From Priapulus caudatus (taxonomy: Eukaryota > Priapulida > Priapulimorpha > Priapulimorphida > Priapulidae): a DNA stretch of 35,147 bases. The notes under the pieces are model-generated. The model saw only the letters and a program-made list of their open reading frames with translations, made no database searches and was not told where the DNA came from. The position numbers were made by a program, and so were the translations under genes. How positions within the stretch are numbered: the first letter of the stretch is position 1; each line of letters begins with the position of its first letter. The DNA lies in NCBI RefSeq assembly GCF_000485595.1, contig NW_014577100.1, forward strand, positions 632,578-667,724, in the 5' to 3' direction. Shown here in pieces: positions 10,425 through 20,336 of the stretch.

Positions 10425-11802
10425 GTGTCGCGCACGACGAGCGTTGCTGCCCAATACTAGTGCTATATGTGATTAAATTATATATATAATATATTATATA
10501 TAATTATATATATATGGGAAGAAAGAGCGTGATACTAGTACGTCGTATGGCGTTATAGTATTGTGCGCTGACGGTTTTTGACCTGGTATCACGCATGCAT
10601 GCGTCTTCTGCTGAGAATGCAAATTTATGCATTTGAGTAGAATTGGCCCCGCTTCACGTTATTGCTGTAGCGTTTGTGCTGACAAGACGCTATATAGTAC
10701 CTCTGCAGCCGTGTGTGTTGGGCTTGTTCCGTGGCTATATACTGTCAGCTACCACCCTGACCAGTGTCTTCCTCTCTCTTTCTATTAAATTTAGCAGTGT
10801 AAAAAACTGTCTCCGCCTAAGCCCAGCCGTTGGTAAAGAACTTACCATCAGTTGCGGCCACCATACTGGAAGCTATGCTGCAGCGTAGGCCTAACGTATA
10901 GGACCAAATGACTCCCGTTCGAAATGCGTTTTCCATGGCTTGCGTATTGTGCATTTAAGTGTACGCATTTCGGATACGTCATTCGTTATACACGAACGTA
11001 CCCACCCATCAGGCAGCACGCACGTACGCACGCACACGGGCACGAATGCGCGCACGCACATGCATCATATATATTACATTATAACTTATATTTCGTATAA
11101 ATGCGTGCTTACATTGTATTTACTATTTAAATGTAAGCTTTACATTGTGTTTGGCACTGTGCGAAGTATTCGTTGGAAATTATTTCATATTTTATTCTCC
11201 GCGTGTCTTCTTCCAACCGTTATGATTGAGGTTAATCCCGCCGATAATTTTTTGGCATGAACCATGATTGGGATGTGACTGAATATTACATACCGAAGCC
11301 ACCAAATTGTTAGCCAACCCCCAGCAAAAAAAAAATCGAAAACAAAACGATGGTTTACGCGTGCATTGCAACTCGTCTCCCTCCGGATCGTGAAATAGCG
11401 CATACATTTTCTTACCCCGTATCTTTAATTTAGTAATTCATATCGTAAAATATTTACCTTTTTATCACTACACTTCCTTTGTAACCCTACTATCGCACAT
11501 TGTATAGAGATTCAGAAGACGCCGTCGTATTATTTAAATAAGTGAAGCTGGATTATAGACATTTTGATTAGCATCATGGCTGCCGTGGCGCGAATGAACG
11601 AATCAGAACACTCGGAATGCAAAGCTCTTCTGAATACTCGACTCCCTATTGGCTGTTTACGTCCTGGACACTATTAGTTGGAAACACTCGATAGGTTGCA
11701 AGAACGAAACATTTTTCCCACTTCGCCTCTTAAAATACAATAAAAAAACGAAAGGAAATGCGGCACGTAGTATCCGCAGCGACAGAGAATTACCCAATCC
11801 GT

Positions 11803-11885
11803 GCGTGTGTATGTATGTATGTATGTGTGTGCGTGTGTGTGCGTGTGTGTGCGTGCGTGTGCGTGCGTGTGATTGCGTGCGTGGT
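11803..11885. repeat. GT microsatellite in intron a-b (copy 1)
   Basis: (GT)n with GTGC interruptions following gtatgtatgtat. Equivalent tracts are at 18840-19010 and 26410-26580. They are longer in copies 2 and 3, the kind of length change expected for a microsatellite. Confidence 0.9.
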
Positions 11886-12324
11886 CGCAGCACGAGCTGA
11901 GCAGCGGCTAACTGTGTTTCCTCTTCTCCCCTTGCGCGCTGGTTAGTCTTGCTCGGTCAGCATTTATAGCTGTCGCAGTGACAGCCCGTAATGGCGTCGT
12001 CGCCGCTGCGTGGGAGCCGCAGGCAGCGCCGACAGAAGCAGCAGCAGCAGCAGCAGCGGTTAGGTAACCCAATCAGGCCGTAACAGGATTTTGACGCGGC
12101 TAACAAATGTAGTCAGCGTGCGGGCGACGAGGCAGATGCAGCGCTGCGGTGGCGCGGGAGAGGGGGAGAGGGGGAGAGGGGGAGAGGTGGGGCGAGATTC
12201 CTAATTGCATTCAGGGCGATGTTTATCTGGCGTGATTTACTTTGTTTCGCATCATCAGGCGAGCTGTGGCCCTCTGCTCGGGCCGCCACGACGAGTTAGA
12301 GAAACCCGGGGGAGGTCGGGATAG

Positions 12325-12495
12325 TGTGCTCGTGCGTGCGTGTGCGCGTGCGTGCGTGTGCGCGTGCGTGCGCGCGCTTGGGAGTGCGTGTGCGTGTGCG
12401 TCAGGGCGTGCGTGCGTGCATACGTGTGCGCGCGTGTGCGTGCCTGCGTGCGTATCTGTGTGCGCGCGTGTGCGCGCGTGTGCGTGCGTGCGTAT
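12325..12495. repeat. GTGC/GCGT tract just upstream of exon b (copy 1)
   Basis: UG-rich on the sense strand and ending about 45 bases before the exon b acceptor. Conserved in position in copy 2 (about 19440-19615) and copy 3 (about 27015-27195). Confidence 0.9.
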
Positions 12496-12539
12496 CATGT
12501 TATTGTTTTTATCGACACTGATTTCGGGGATTCTTCCAG

Positions 12540-12646
12540 AATTAGCGAGCTGGTGGACCTGAATCCTGAAGACCTGGTGGGAAAGAGCCTGTACAGCATG
12601 TGCCACGGCCAGGACATTCCCAGCCTACGGAAGAGCCACGTAGATT
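12540..12646 (+). CDS. trh: bHLH-PAS factor exon b: PAS-B core (copy 1, intact)
   Basis: Acceptor ttcttccag at 12539, donor T|GTGAGT at 12646/12647. The 107 bases are one base closing a Lys codon, 35 codons and one base. The peptide starts [15 protein letters not shown] and continues [20 protein letters not shown]. It fits the PAS-B pattern with DL-P-L-GK, Y..CH..D and R.SH.DLL. The HGQD and SHVDLL elements resemble NPAS1 as I recall it. This is the only one of three copies with an open frame throughout, so it is the best model for the exon. The fly Trachealess orthologue is a tube-organ selector gene that works as a dimer with Tango/ARNT; that role is family knowledge, not shown here. Confidence 0.82.
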
Positions 12647-13052
12647 GTGAGTTTTAGCGGAGGAAGCCATGAATAAACTCGTCACATCTGCGAGTGTAAA
12701 TATTGAAAGGTCTTACAGAGCGCTAACATTTTTTGCGGGGGATTTTTTTTATGAAAGGTCGAACTTTTATGATCGGTTATTTTACCAAGTAAGTCTCAGA
12801 CAAAAAAAATTATATATGTATCATTATGTACGTATAAAAGTGACCATATATTAATCGCAATAGGATAGCTTAAATTGTTACCATGAAGAGAAACGCCCTC
12901 TGGTGTGCATGTTCGCTTTCCAACACTCACCTCTCGTCTTCACCAGATGCTAGAAGAGCCACTCCTGGCGATCTTGAGAATCGCTTCCTTTTGTTTTGGA
13001 ATCTGTATGTAGCGACGCTCGTGCAGTGACCGGTGCTCTCTTGTTGTTTCAG
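12647..13052 (+). other. Intron between exons b and c (copy 1)
   Basis: A 406 base intron, GTGAGT to tttcag. It is highly conserved across copies, and several bases here separate copy 1 from copies 2 and 3 (for example acgtataaaag against acgtgtaaaag). Nothing else is seen in it. Confidence 0.75.
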
Positions 13053-13200
13053 TACTCGAAAAGGGTCAGGTGATGACCGACTACTATCGTCTGCTAGGCA
13101 AACATGGCGGCTACGTGTGGCTGCAGACGTGTGCGACACTGATGATCAACGCCAAGAACCCGGAAGATCAAAATATCATCGCCATAAACTACGTCATCAG
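13053..13200 (+). CDS. trh: bHLH-PAS factor exon c: end of PAS-B (copy 1, intact)
   Basis: Acceptor ttgttgtttcag at 13052, donor ATCAG|GTATCA at 13200/13201. The length of 148 bases is two bases, 48 codons and two bases. Segments read LLEKGQVMTDYYRLLGKHGG, then YVWLQTCATLMINAKN and PEDQNIIAINYVIS. KGQV.T.YYR, GGY.W.Q..AT and NYV.S are diagnostic of bHLH-PAS PAS-B domains. INAKN..NII is typical of the Trh/NPAS3 branch, while single-minded has a different string here. Frame is open in this copy. The phase (AG|C) joins exactly to exon d, giving Ser. Confidence 0.85.
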
Positions 13201-13878
13201 GTATCAACGCGTCATCAGCTGCATCGTGCGGGAAGCGGGGCGATTGTAGATGGCTTCGTAGTTAATTTGACGAGGAAAACTACATGCTGGTATCTCATAT
13301 AATAACTCATCATTATGCCCTGGAGGGTTGTGCGGTTTGTGTTCTTGGCAGATGACCATGGGTAGTTTGATATTGATTATGTGATAGTACCTATGTTGGT
13401 ATGGGGTGGGTTGAGGCGGAGAGAGGAGGGCGGGAACTGTCTCTTACCCCCCCCCCTCCCGGTGCTAGCTTTGGCTGTGGTGTACACGGATTGGTTTAAT
13501 GCATGTCACCTAACTTTTTAACAATATAACGTAGTGTTTTTCTCGTGAGAGGCAAAGCTATGTTACCAGATATCAACGTTCCTACACATCACAGTTGAAG
13601 CTCATATGAATAGTAAATTCAAATGGGTTCGTAGCCAATGGTCATGAATAACTCTATGGATTGATTCAATGCCATCTAAATCTACGACAGCATGAAATTC
13701 GCCTGCAATGTTTTCTTATGAAACGCAGTCCAGCATATAACAATTTTCGAAGTACAATAAAATATAGTGGCTGCCTTGTAAAATTTCAACGATAATCCGA
13801 TTGAAATTTACGGTCTGTAGTTACCTAGTAAGGATAGGTGGCGCTGCGTGTCAAAAAGCTTTCGCATGTCTTTTACAG
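13201..13878 (+). other. Intron between exons c and d (copy 1)
   Basis: A 678 base intron from GTATCA to cttttacag. It includes a C-run (13447-13457) and mixed AT-rich sequence. The donor area has a short echo, cgtcatcag occurring twice within 25 bases. No extra exon seen. Confidence 0.7.
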
Positions 13879-13991
13879 CCGCATCGAGCATCCCAGCTGT
13901 CTACTGGACCTCTCACAGTTGACCGGTGGCGTCAAACAAGATGACCAGTCGGACCACTCGGACACGGAACAAAACAAACGTGATGACAAAG
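13879..13991 (+). CDS. trh: bHLH-PAS factor exon d: acidic linker after PAS-B (copy 1)
   Basis: Acceptor cttttacag at 13878, donor AAAG|GTAGAG at 13991/13992. The 113 bases give one base, 37 codons and one base. Joined to exon c it continues NYVIS with RIEHPSCLLDLSQL, then an acidic/polar run including QDDQSDHSDTEQNKRDDK. The LD..QL string just after PAS-B is a known feature of Trh/NPAS1/NPAS3 proteins, as is the acidic Ser-rich linker. Copy 1 is open throughout; copy 2 is broken by indels and copy 3 lacks it. Confidence 0.78.
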
Positions 13992-14515
13992 GTAGAGACA
14001 CTGCCTCATTGATGCGTCTCCATAATGTGTGATAAATCCGTAACAAACTCTATTGAGTTCTGCGATCTTCCCCTGATGAGATGTGCGGATGAGTGGATTC
14101 CTGTAGATAGTATATATCAGCTTGCTATTACTATTAGCCGTGATAACAGTGTCTGTCTCTACAGCACAGGTTGGCACTGGCCGTCTGCCGTCGGCTAACC
14201 TTGACACAATTTCAAACATTTTTAAGGCAGATTGTGAATACTGGTTCCCCTGTGTCGCTAGACAACGATGAACTCTAGGTGCCCAGGGTGAGAGCGAACG
14301 TACACTTTATTCACGAGTGAATAAAACCCATTTGTTTTCATTTGCTCTCGATCGCATGTCAATTGCCAGTCGGGTTTATTCGTTCCGATCCGAAGAGAAA
14401 AACAGTGAGAAACGTGTCGTTCTCGTGCGTATTTTTCCTCGTCTTCCCGTTCATTTTTCATTGTATATTCCTCGAGATGTTAATACGAATCAAGTTTAAC
14501 GACGTCGCATTTCAG
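13992..14515 (+). other. Intron between exons d and e (copy 1)
   Basis: A 524 base intron from GTAGAG to catttcag with an AT-rich interior. It is present in copy 2 as 21153-21725 with many small indels. No other feature seen. Confidence 0.7.
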
Positions 14516-14918
14516 TCGCCGACGACAGATCCGAGAATTCCAAAGAGCGCCTCGACCGATCGCCGACGACGGGCGACCGCGACGTCCAATCAAACGACAC
14601 CGAGCCGCGCGGCGATCACCTGACGAACCTCGGCGCGAAGGCCCCCGAGCGAGCGGACGGTGGCGCCCCCGCCGCATCCACCGCCGAAGACGACATCTCG
14701 GTGGACGGCGAACTCGCGATAGACTACTCCGGCAAGACGCAGACGAACGCGCGTAAGCGGCGGCGGCGGCGCGACGTCGCCTCCTCCTCCTCCGTCGCCG
14801 CGACGACGCCCCCGAGCGCAGGCAAGCGAGCGAGCGCATTGTCTGCTAGCCCCGCCTCCCCGCCGCGCGGTGCCGAGGACCTCAGCGTGCGGACTTCCAC
14901 GACGACGACGTCGCCACC

Positions 14919-14956
<38 letters not shown>

Positions 14957-15043
14957 CCGTGCGCGACCTGGAGAGCGTGATGAACCGGCACCTCCCCGCG
15001 GCGAGCGCGCTGGGTCGCGACCCCGAACCTCCGCCTCCGCCGC
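14516..15043 (+). CDS. trh: bHLH-PAS factor exon e, 5' part, truncated by a junction (copy 1)
   Basis: Acceptor gcatttcag at 14515; the phase completes a Val codon with exon d. The frame is open for 175 codons. It includes ADDRSENSKERL, DDISVDGELAIDYSGK, a basic cluster RKRRRRR (14752-14772) that could serve as a nuclear localisation signal, Ser/Ala/Pro-rich sequence, an 11-Gly run (14920-14952) and DLESVMNRHLP (14965-14997). At 15043 the coding sequence stops matching copy 2 and runs into an AT tract, giving an artificial HIY-stop. In copy 2 the same position continues as coding sequence, so the exon is cut, not ended, here. Largely disordered, typical of the regulatory C-terminal half of these factors. 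Confidence 0.78.
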
Positions 15044-15430
15044 ATATATATTAGTAAATACTCTATACGGTGCACCGCCGCGAGAATTCTCTGACGCTGT
15101 TCGTTGGCGCGCGATTTTCACCTGACATTTATTATGATAATTTTATGGTAATGTGACCCTCGGTAGCCGGTCGTTTTTGCTCTCATTAGTTGTCTGTTTT
15201 CCTGTTCCCGATAGCGATTAATCATCGACCATCTGACAGAGTTTTTTGTCAAATATGAATTTAATGCTCTCGAGTTGTTCCTAATACCGAGTTTCGGTCG
15301 AGAGGCGAGAACCGGTCTCTGGGTCGTGATTATGTGTGGTGGAGTGGCGGGGAGAAAGAGTGCGACCGGTCTCCGTTCTTTGCCGCACACCGGCGTTGAC
15401 GGCTGCTGCTCCCCCGCCTGCACCCCCGGG
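15044..15430. repeat. Start of copy 2: repeats 6490-6930 and 1390-1790
   Basis: From atatatattagtaaatac onward the sequence follows copy 1's AT tract and the following unique block: gaattctctgacgctgttcg, agccggtcgttttt, taatgctctcgagttgttcc. The earlier GT and CT tracts of the unit are missing from this copy. Confidence 0.85.
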
Positions 15431-15880
15431 CGCGAGAGAAGGGGAGAAAAGAGAGAGAGAGAGAGAGGAAAGAAGCGGCGAGGGAGAGAGCGAAAGAAGG
15501 AGGGCCAGAGAGAAAGAGAAAGATAGACGAACGGAAGAGGAAAGAGCGAGCGAAAGAAAGGGGGCCAGAGGGAAAAAGAGAAAGAGAGAAGAGAAGAAGA
15601 GGTGAGGAAGAGAGCGAGCGAAAGGAGGGCCAGATGGAAAGAGAGAGAGAGTGGCGGAAGGAGATAGAGAGAAGAATGTGATAAAGGGAGAGCGAAGGAG
15701 GTGACAACGGGGGCGAACGCGAGATGGGGAGAGAAACTGAGTGAGAAGGTGGTGCAAGGGGAGAGAGCGCGAGTGAGAAGGGTGTATGTGAAAGAGCGAG
15801 AGGAGGAAGAGAGTGTGATTGTGTCAGAGAAAAAAAAGAGTGGGAGGAGGAAAGGACGGTGCAGCGAATGAGAGAGGGAG
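15430..15880. repeat. GA-rich tract (copy 2)
   Basis: Purine-rich GAGA/GGAA sequence matching 6930-7420. Minus-strand Ser/Leu/Pro/Phe frames of up to 262 residues come from the composition and have no independent support. Confidence 0.88.
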
Positions 15881-16160
15881 GGTGGATATATGGCACCATA
15901 TCTCATATAAAGCTGTGATGGGGTGGGGTGGCGCAGCGGGGGTGTAACCTGCGGATGACAGACATGAGTGACACCTACGCCACCTCAGCGTGAGGTCCGA
16001 GCGCTGTGCGTCCGCTGATACCTGTCTGTCTCAGAGCTGTCTCATCTCACATAGGAGGTGCTGTCTCAGAGCAGTGTGGCTTCACTGGACGTAGATATCA
16101 CTGTTTGCAGCCGGAATAGATACGTAATTAAGCGTAAAAGCATGAGTCATGAGGTATAAC
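15881..16160. other. Conserved unique block (copy 2)
   Basis: Same as 7421-7695 in copy 1 apart from scattered indels. No coding content recognised. Confidence 0.6.
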
Positions 16161-16262
16161 GACACACACACATATGTACACACGCACACACGTACACGCG
16201 TACACACACGCGCGCACACACATACACACACATACACACACGCAAATACACGCACACGCACA

Positions 16263-16308
<46 letters not shown>
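16160..16308. repeat. CA tract, truncated at a deletion junction (copy 2)
   Basis: (CA)n running directly into cggacgacagcggccagacg. In copies 1 and 3 these two elements are separated by a second CA tract and about 0.75 kb of unique sequence. Confidence 0.88.
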
Positions 16309-16311
<3 letters not shown>

Positions 16312-16377
16312 GGACGACAGCGGCCAGACGGTGTCCCTGCTGTTTGGCGCATTATGTGGTTCGGATGTTCGTGGGTG

Positions 16378-16398
16378 TTAGTGTGTGTTAGTGTGTGC

Positions 16399-16436
<38 letters not shown>

Positions 16437-16990
16437 GTGTGTGTGTGGTTTGTGTGTGTGTATGTGTGTGTTTGTGTGTGTGGTGTGTGTGTGTGTTGTT
16501 GTGTTTTTTGCGTGTGTGTACGTGTCGTGTGCGCGTGCGCATGTGTGCGTGTGTGGATGTGCGTGTGTGTGGCTCGGTGTGCGTGTGTGTGCGTGTGTTT
16601 GTGTTTGTGTGTTCGTGTTTGCTGCATGCTGTTGTCCTTGTGTGCGTGTCGCGTGTGCGCGTGCGCGTCGCGCGCGTCTGCCGTGCGCCGTGCGCGTATG
16701 CGCGTGTGTGGATGTCGGTGTGTGTGTGCGTCTGCGTGTGCGGTGTGTGGCGTGTGGCGTGTGTGTGTTAGTGCGTGTGCGTGTGCGTGTGCGTGCGCGT
16801 GTGCGTGTACGTGTGTGCTGCCGCATATGCCGTGCGTCTGCTGCGTGGCGTGCGCGTTGCGTGCGTGTGTGTGGTGTGTGTGTTGTGTGTGTGTGTGCTG
16901 TGTGTGTGTGTGCGTGCGTGTACGTGTGTGTGTGTGTGTGCGCGCGCGCATGTGCGTGCGCGCGTGCCTGTGTGCGTGCGCGCGGCGTGT
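16378..16990. repeat. GT/GTGC-rich tract upstream of exon a (copy 2)
   Basis: Equivalent to 9346-9990. It ends about 100 bases before the exon a acceptor. Confidence 0.9.
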
Positions 16991-17094
16991 TCATCTGCTT
17001 GCGCGTGCTTGCAACCCCGAGTATAAATAATTCCAACCAAACACACCATCGCATAATTCACTCTTCCCGCCATTTTTATTTTCTTTCTCTCCAG

Positions 17095-17288
17095 GTTGTC
17101 TCGTCATCGGCCACATTCGTCCACAGATCAGCTTCTCGCACCAGTCGCGGCAGCCCGGCAACGTGATGGGCTTCGTCGGCTGGGCGTGGCCCCTGCCGCC
17201 GCCAGCCGTACACGAGATCCGCATGGAGAGCGCACATGTTCGTTATGAGGCTATCGCTAGACAACAAGATCACGCACTGCGAGCCAAA
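17095..17288 (+). pseudogene. trh: bHLH-PAS factor exon a (copy 2, frame-broken)
   Basis: Acceptor ctctccag at 17094. The donor is blurred by an extra G (ccaaag|gtgtgt). Coding content matches 10082-10274, but one-base changes sit at different places: a T is missing in the first codons, a G is missing in GFVGLG, an extra C precedes LPPP and an extra base precedes MFV. The mix of private indels suggests sequence error at least as much as real decay. Confidence 0.65.
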
Positions 17289-17386
17289 GGTGTGTCGAGC
17301 GCGAGAGTGTATATAGTTAATTATTAAATCTGAATTAATGAGCTTATAATCAGTGTAAACACATTCAATTTAACACAACCTAACAG

Positions 17387-17437
17387 ACACTCCGCGTGCT
17401 AGCACACTGGCGACAAGCTCACGCACTGCGAACCAAG
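17387..17437 (+). pseudogene. Intronic exon-a-like relic (copy 2)
   Basis: Same element as 10373-10424: taacag acceptor-like sequence, then a stretch ending DKLTHCEPR and an AG|GTGTGC donor. Its presence in all copies shows it belongs to the locus. Confidence 0.45.
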
Positions 17438-19658
17438 GTGTGCGCGCCGCAGAGCGTTGCCTGCAAACAGTGTATATGTGATTAATTTATATATAATATA
17501 TAATTTTTATATAATTATATATGTAATATATATAATTATATATATATGGGAAGAAAGAGCGTGATACTAGTACGTCGTATGGCGTTATAGTATTGGTGCG
17601 CTGACGGTTTTTGACCTGCCATCACGCATGCATGCGTCTTTCTGGCTGAGAATGCAAATTATATGCATTTGAGTAGAATTGCCCCGCTTCACGTTATTGC
17701 TGTAGCGTTTGTGGCTGACAAGACGCTATATAGTACCTCTGCCAGCCGTGTGTGTTGGGCTGTTCCGTGCTATATACTGTCAGCAACCACCCTGACCCAG
17801 TGTCTTCCTCTCTCTTTCTATTAAATTTAGCAGTGTAAAAAACTGTCTCCGCCTAAGCCAGCCCGTTGGTAAAGAACTTACCATCAGTTGCGCGGCACCG
17901 ATACTGGAAGCTATGCCTGCAGCGTAGGCCTAACGTATAGGACAAATGACTCCCGTTCGAAATGCGTTTTCCATGGCTTGCGTATTGTGCATAAAGTGTA
18001 CGGCATTTCGCGATACGTCATTCGTTATACACGAACGTACCCACCCATCAGCGCAGCACGCACGTACGCACGCCACACGGGCACGAATGCCGCGCACGCA
18101 CATGCATCATATATATATACATTATAACTTATATTTTCGTATAAATGCGTGCTACATTGTATTTACTATTTAAATGTAAGTTTACATTGTGTTTGGCACT
18201 GTGCGAAGTATTCGTTGGAAATTATTTCATATTTTATTCTCCGGTGTCCTTCTCCAACCGTTATGATTGAGGTTAATCCGCGCCGATAATTTTTTGGCAT
18301 GAAACCATGATTGGATGTGACTGAATATTACATACCGAAGCCACCAAATTGTTAGCCAACCCCCAGCAAAAAAAAACGAAAACAAAACTATGTTTACGCG
18401 TGCATTGCAGCTCGTCTCCCTCCGGATGCGTGAAATAGCGCATGCATTTCTCTTACTCGTATCTTTTAATTAGTAATTCATATCGTAAAATATTTACCTT
18501 TTATCACTACACTTCCTTTGTAACCCTACTATCGCCACATTGTATAGAGATTCAGAAGACGCCGCTCGTATTAGATTAAATAAGTGAAGCTGGATTATAG
18601 ACATTTTGATTAGCATCATGGCTGCCGTGCGCGAATGAACGAATCAGAACACTCGGAATGCCAAAGCTCTTCTGAATACTCGACTCCCTATTGGCTGTTT
18701 ACGTCCTGGACACTATAGTTGGAAACACTCGATAGGTTGCAGAACGAAACATTTTTCCCACTTCGCCTTAAAAACAATAAAAAAACGAAAGAAATGCGGC
18801 ACGTAGTATCCGCAGCGACAGAGAATTACCCAATCCGTGCGCTGTGTATGTATGTATGTTGTGTGTGGCGTGTGTGGTGTGTGTGGCGCTGGCCGTGAGT
18901 GTGTGCTGCGTGTGTGTGCGTGTGCGTGCGTGTGTGTGCGTGTGTGTGCGCGCGTGTGTGTGCGTGTGTGTGCGTGCGTGCTTGTGCGTGCGTGCGTGCG
19001 TGGCGTGCGTCGCAGCACGAGCTCAGCAGCGGCTAACTGTGTTTCCTCTTCTCCCCTTGCGCGCTGGTTAGTCTTGCCGCGTCAGCATTTATAGCTGTCG
19101 CAGTGACACCCGTAATGGCCGTCGTCGCCGCTGCGTGGAGCCGCAGGCAGCGCCGACAGAAGCAGCAGCAGCACAGCAGCGGTTAGTAACCAATCAGGCC
19201 GTAAGCGATTTTGACGCGGCTAACAAATGTAGTCAGCGTGCGGGCGACGAGGCAGATGCAGCGCTGCGTGGCGCGGAGAAGGGGCGAGAGGGGGAGAGGG
19301 GCGAGATTCCTAATTGCATTCAGGGCGATGTTATCTGGCGTGATTTACTTTGTTTCGCATCATCAGGCGAGCTGTGGCCCTCTGCTCGCGGCCGCCACGA
19401 CGAGTTAGAGAAACCCGGGGGAGGTCGGATAGTGTGCTCGTGCCGTCGCGTTGCGGCGCGTGCGTGCGTGTGCGCGTGCGTGCGCGCGCTTGGGAGTGCG
19501 TGTGCGTGTGCGTCAGGGCGTACGTGCGTGCGTGGCATACGTGTGCGCGCGTGGTGCGTGTCTGCGTGCGTATCTGTGTGCGCGCGTGTGCGCGCGTGTG
19601 CGTGCGTGCGTATCATGTTATTGTTTTTATCGACACTGATTTCGGGAGATTCTTCCAG
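17438..19658 (+). other. Intron a-b (copy 2)
   Basis: Contains the TA-rich tract (about 17485-17548), GT tract (18840-19010), CAG run (about 19160-19180) and GTGC tract (19440-19615) in the same order as copy 1. It is slightly longer through indels and tract expansion. Confidence 0.65.
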
Positions 19659-19767
19659 AATTAGCGAGCTGGTGCGACCTGAATCGCTGAAGACCTGGTG
19701 GGAAAGAGCCTGTACAGCATGTGCCACGGCCAGGACATTCCCAGCCTACGGAAGAGCCACGTAGATT
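19659..19767 (+). pseudogene. trh: bHLH-PAS factor exon b (copy 2, frame-broken)
   Basis: Acceptor ttcttccag at 19658, donor T|GTGAGT. Two insertions break the frame: an extra C in ctggtgCgacc and an extra G in aatcGctgaag. The second is shared with copy 3. The rest matches copy 1. Confidence 0.68.
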
Positions 19768-20187
19768 GTGAGTTTTAGCGGAGGAAAAAAAACAAACATG
19801 AATAAAACTCGTCACATCTGCCGAGTGTAAATATTGAAAGGTCTTACAGAGCGCTAACATCTTTTTGCGGCGGGATTTTTTTTAAGAAAGGTTCGAATTT
19901 TATGATCGGTTATTTACTAAGTAAGTCTCAGACAAAAAAATTATATTATGTATTATTATGTACGTGTAAAAGTGACCATATATTAATCGCCAATAGGATA
20001 GCCTTAAATTGTTACTGTGAAGAGAAACGCCCTCTGGTGTGCATGTTCGCTTTCACACACTCGCCTCTCGTCTTCACCAGATGCTAGAAGAGCCACTCCT
20101 GGCGATCTTGAGAATCGCTTCCTTTTGTTTTGGAATCTGTGTGTAGCGACGCTCGGTGCAGTGACCGGTGCTCTCTTGTTGTTTCAG

Positions 20188-20336
20188 TACTCGAAAAGGT
20201 CAGGTGATGACCGACTACTATCGTCTGCTAGGCAAACATGCGCGGCTACGTGTGGCTGCAGGACGTGCCAACACTGATGATCAACGCCAAGAACCCGGAA
20301 GATCAAAATATCATCGCCATAAACTACGGTCATCAG
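20188..20336 (+). pseudogene. trh: bHLH-PAS factor exon c (copy 2, frame-broken)
   Basis: Acceptor gtttcag at 20187. One G is missing in the gaaaagg(g)tcagg run and further indels occur in the CATGGCGG region and in ACGGTCATCAG. The donor reads CAG|CGTATC, with a C inserted before the GT. Content otherwise equals 13053-13200. Confidence 0.68.

Larger units (their letters stand above)
10425..12539 (+). other. Intron between exons a and b (copy 1)
   Basis: About 2.1 kb after the exon-like relic. It contains a TA-rich tract (about 10476-10520), unique AT-rich sequence, a GT tract (11803-11885), a CAG run (about 12039-12057), a GGGGAGA run (about 12150-12190) and a GTGC tract (12325-12495). The same order is seen in copies 2 and 3. 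I see no convincing extra exon. Confidence 0.7.

Noticed and set aside
11576-11680. Short open frame starting MAAVARMNESEHSE within intron a-b
   Set aside because: Only 33 codons in copy 1, different ending in each copy, no splice donor in frame, no family match.
11991-12081. Mini open frame with a polyglutamine run (M-ASSPLRGS.. then seven Gln) as a possible alternative first exon inside intron a-b
   Set aside because: Copies 2 and 3 both lack one G in ctgcgtggGagcc, which shifts CAG to AGC (Ser); the putative donor phase does not match exon b.
10082-13200. Assignment to single-minded, HIF/similar or dysfusion
   Set aside because: The LPPPxxHEIR linker, HGQD..SHVDLL, INAKN..NII, LD..QL after PAS-B and ALLRQ.Y.NRESVIR fit Trh/NPAS1/NPAS3 better as recalled; not fully excluded without a database search.
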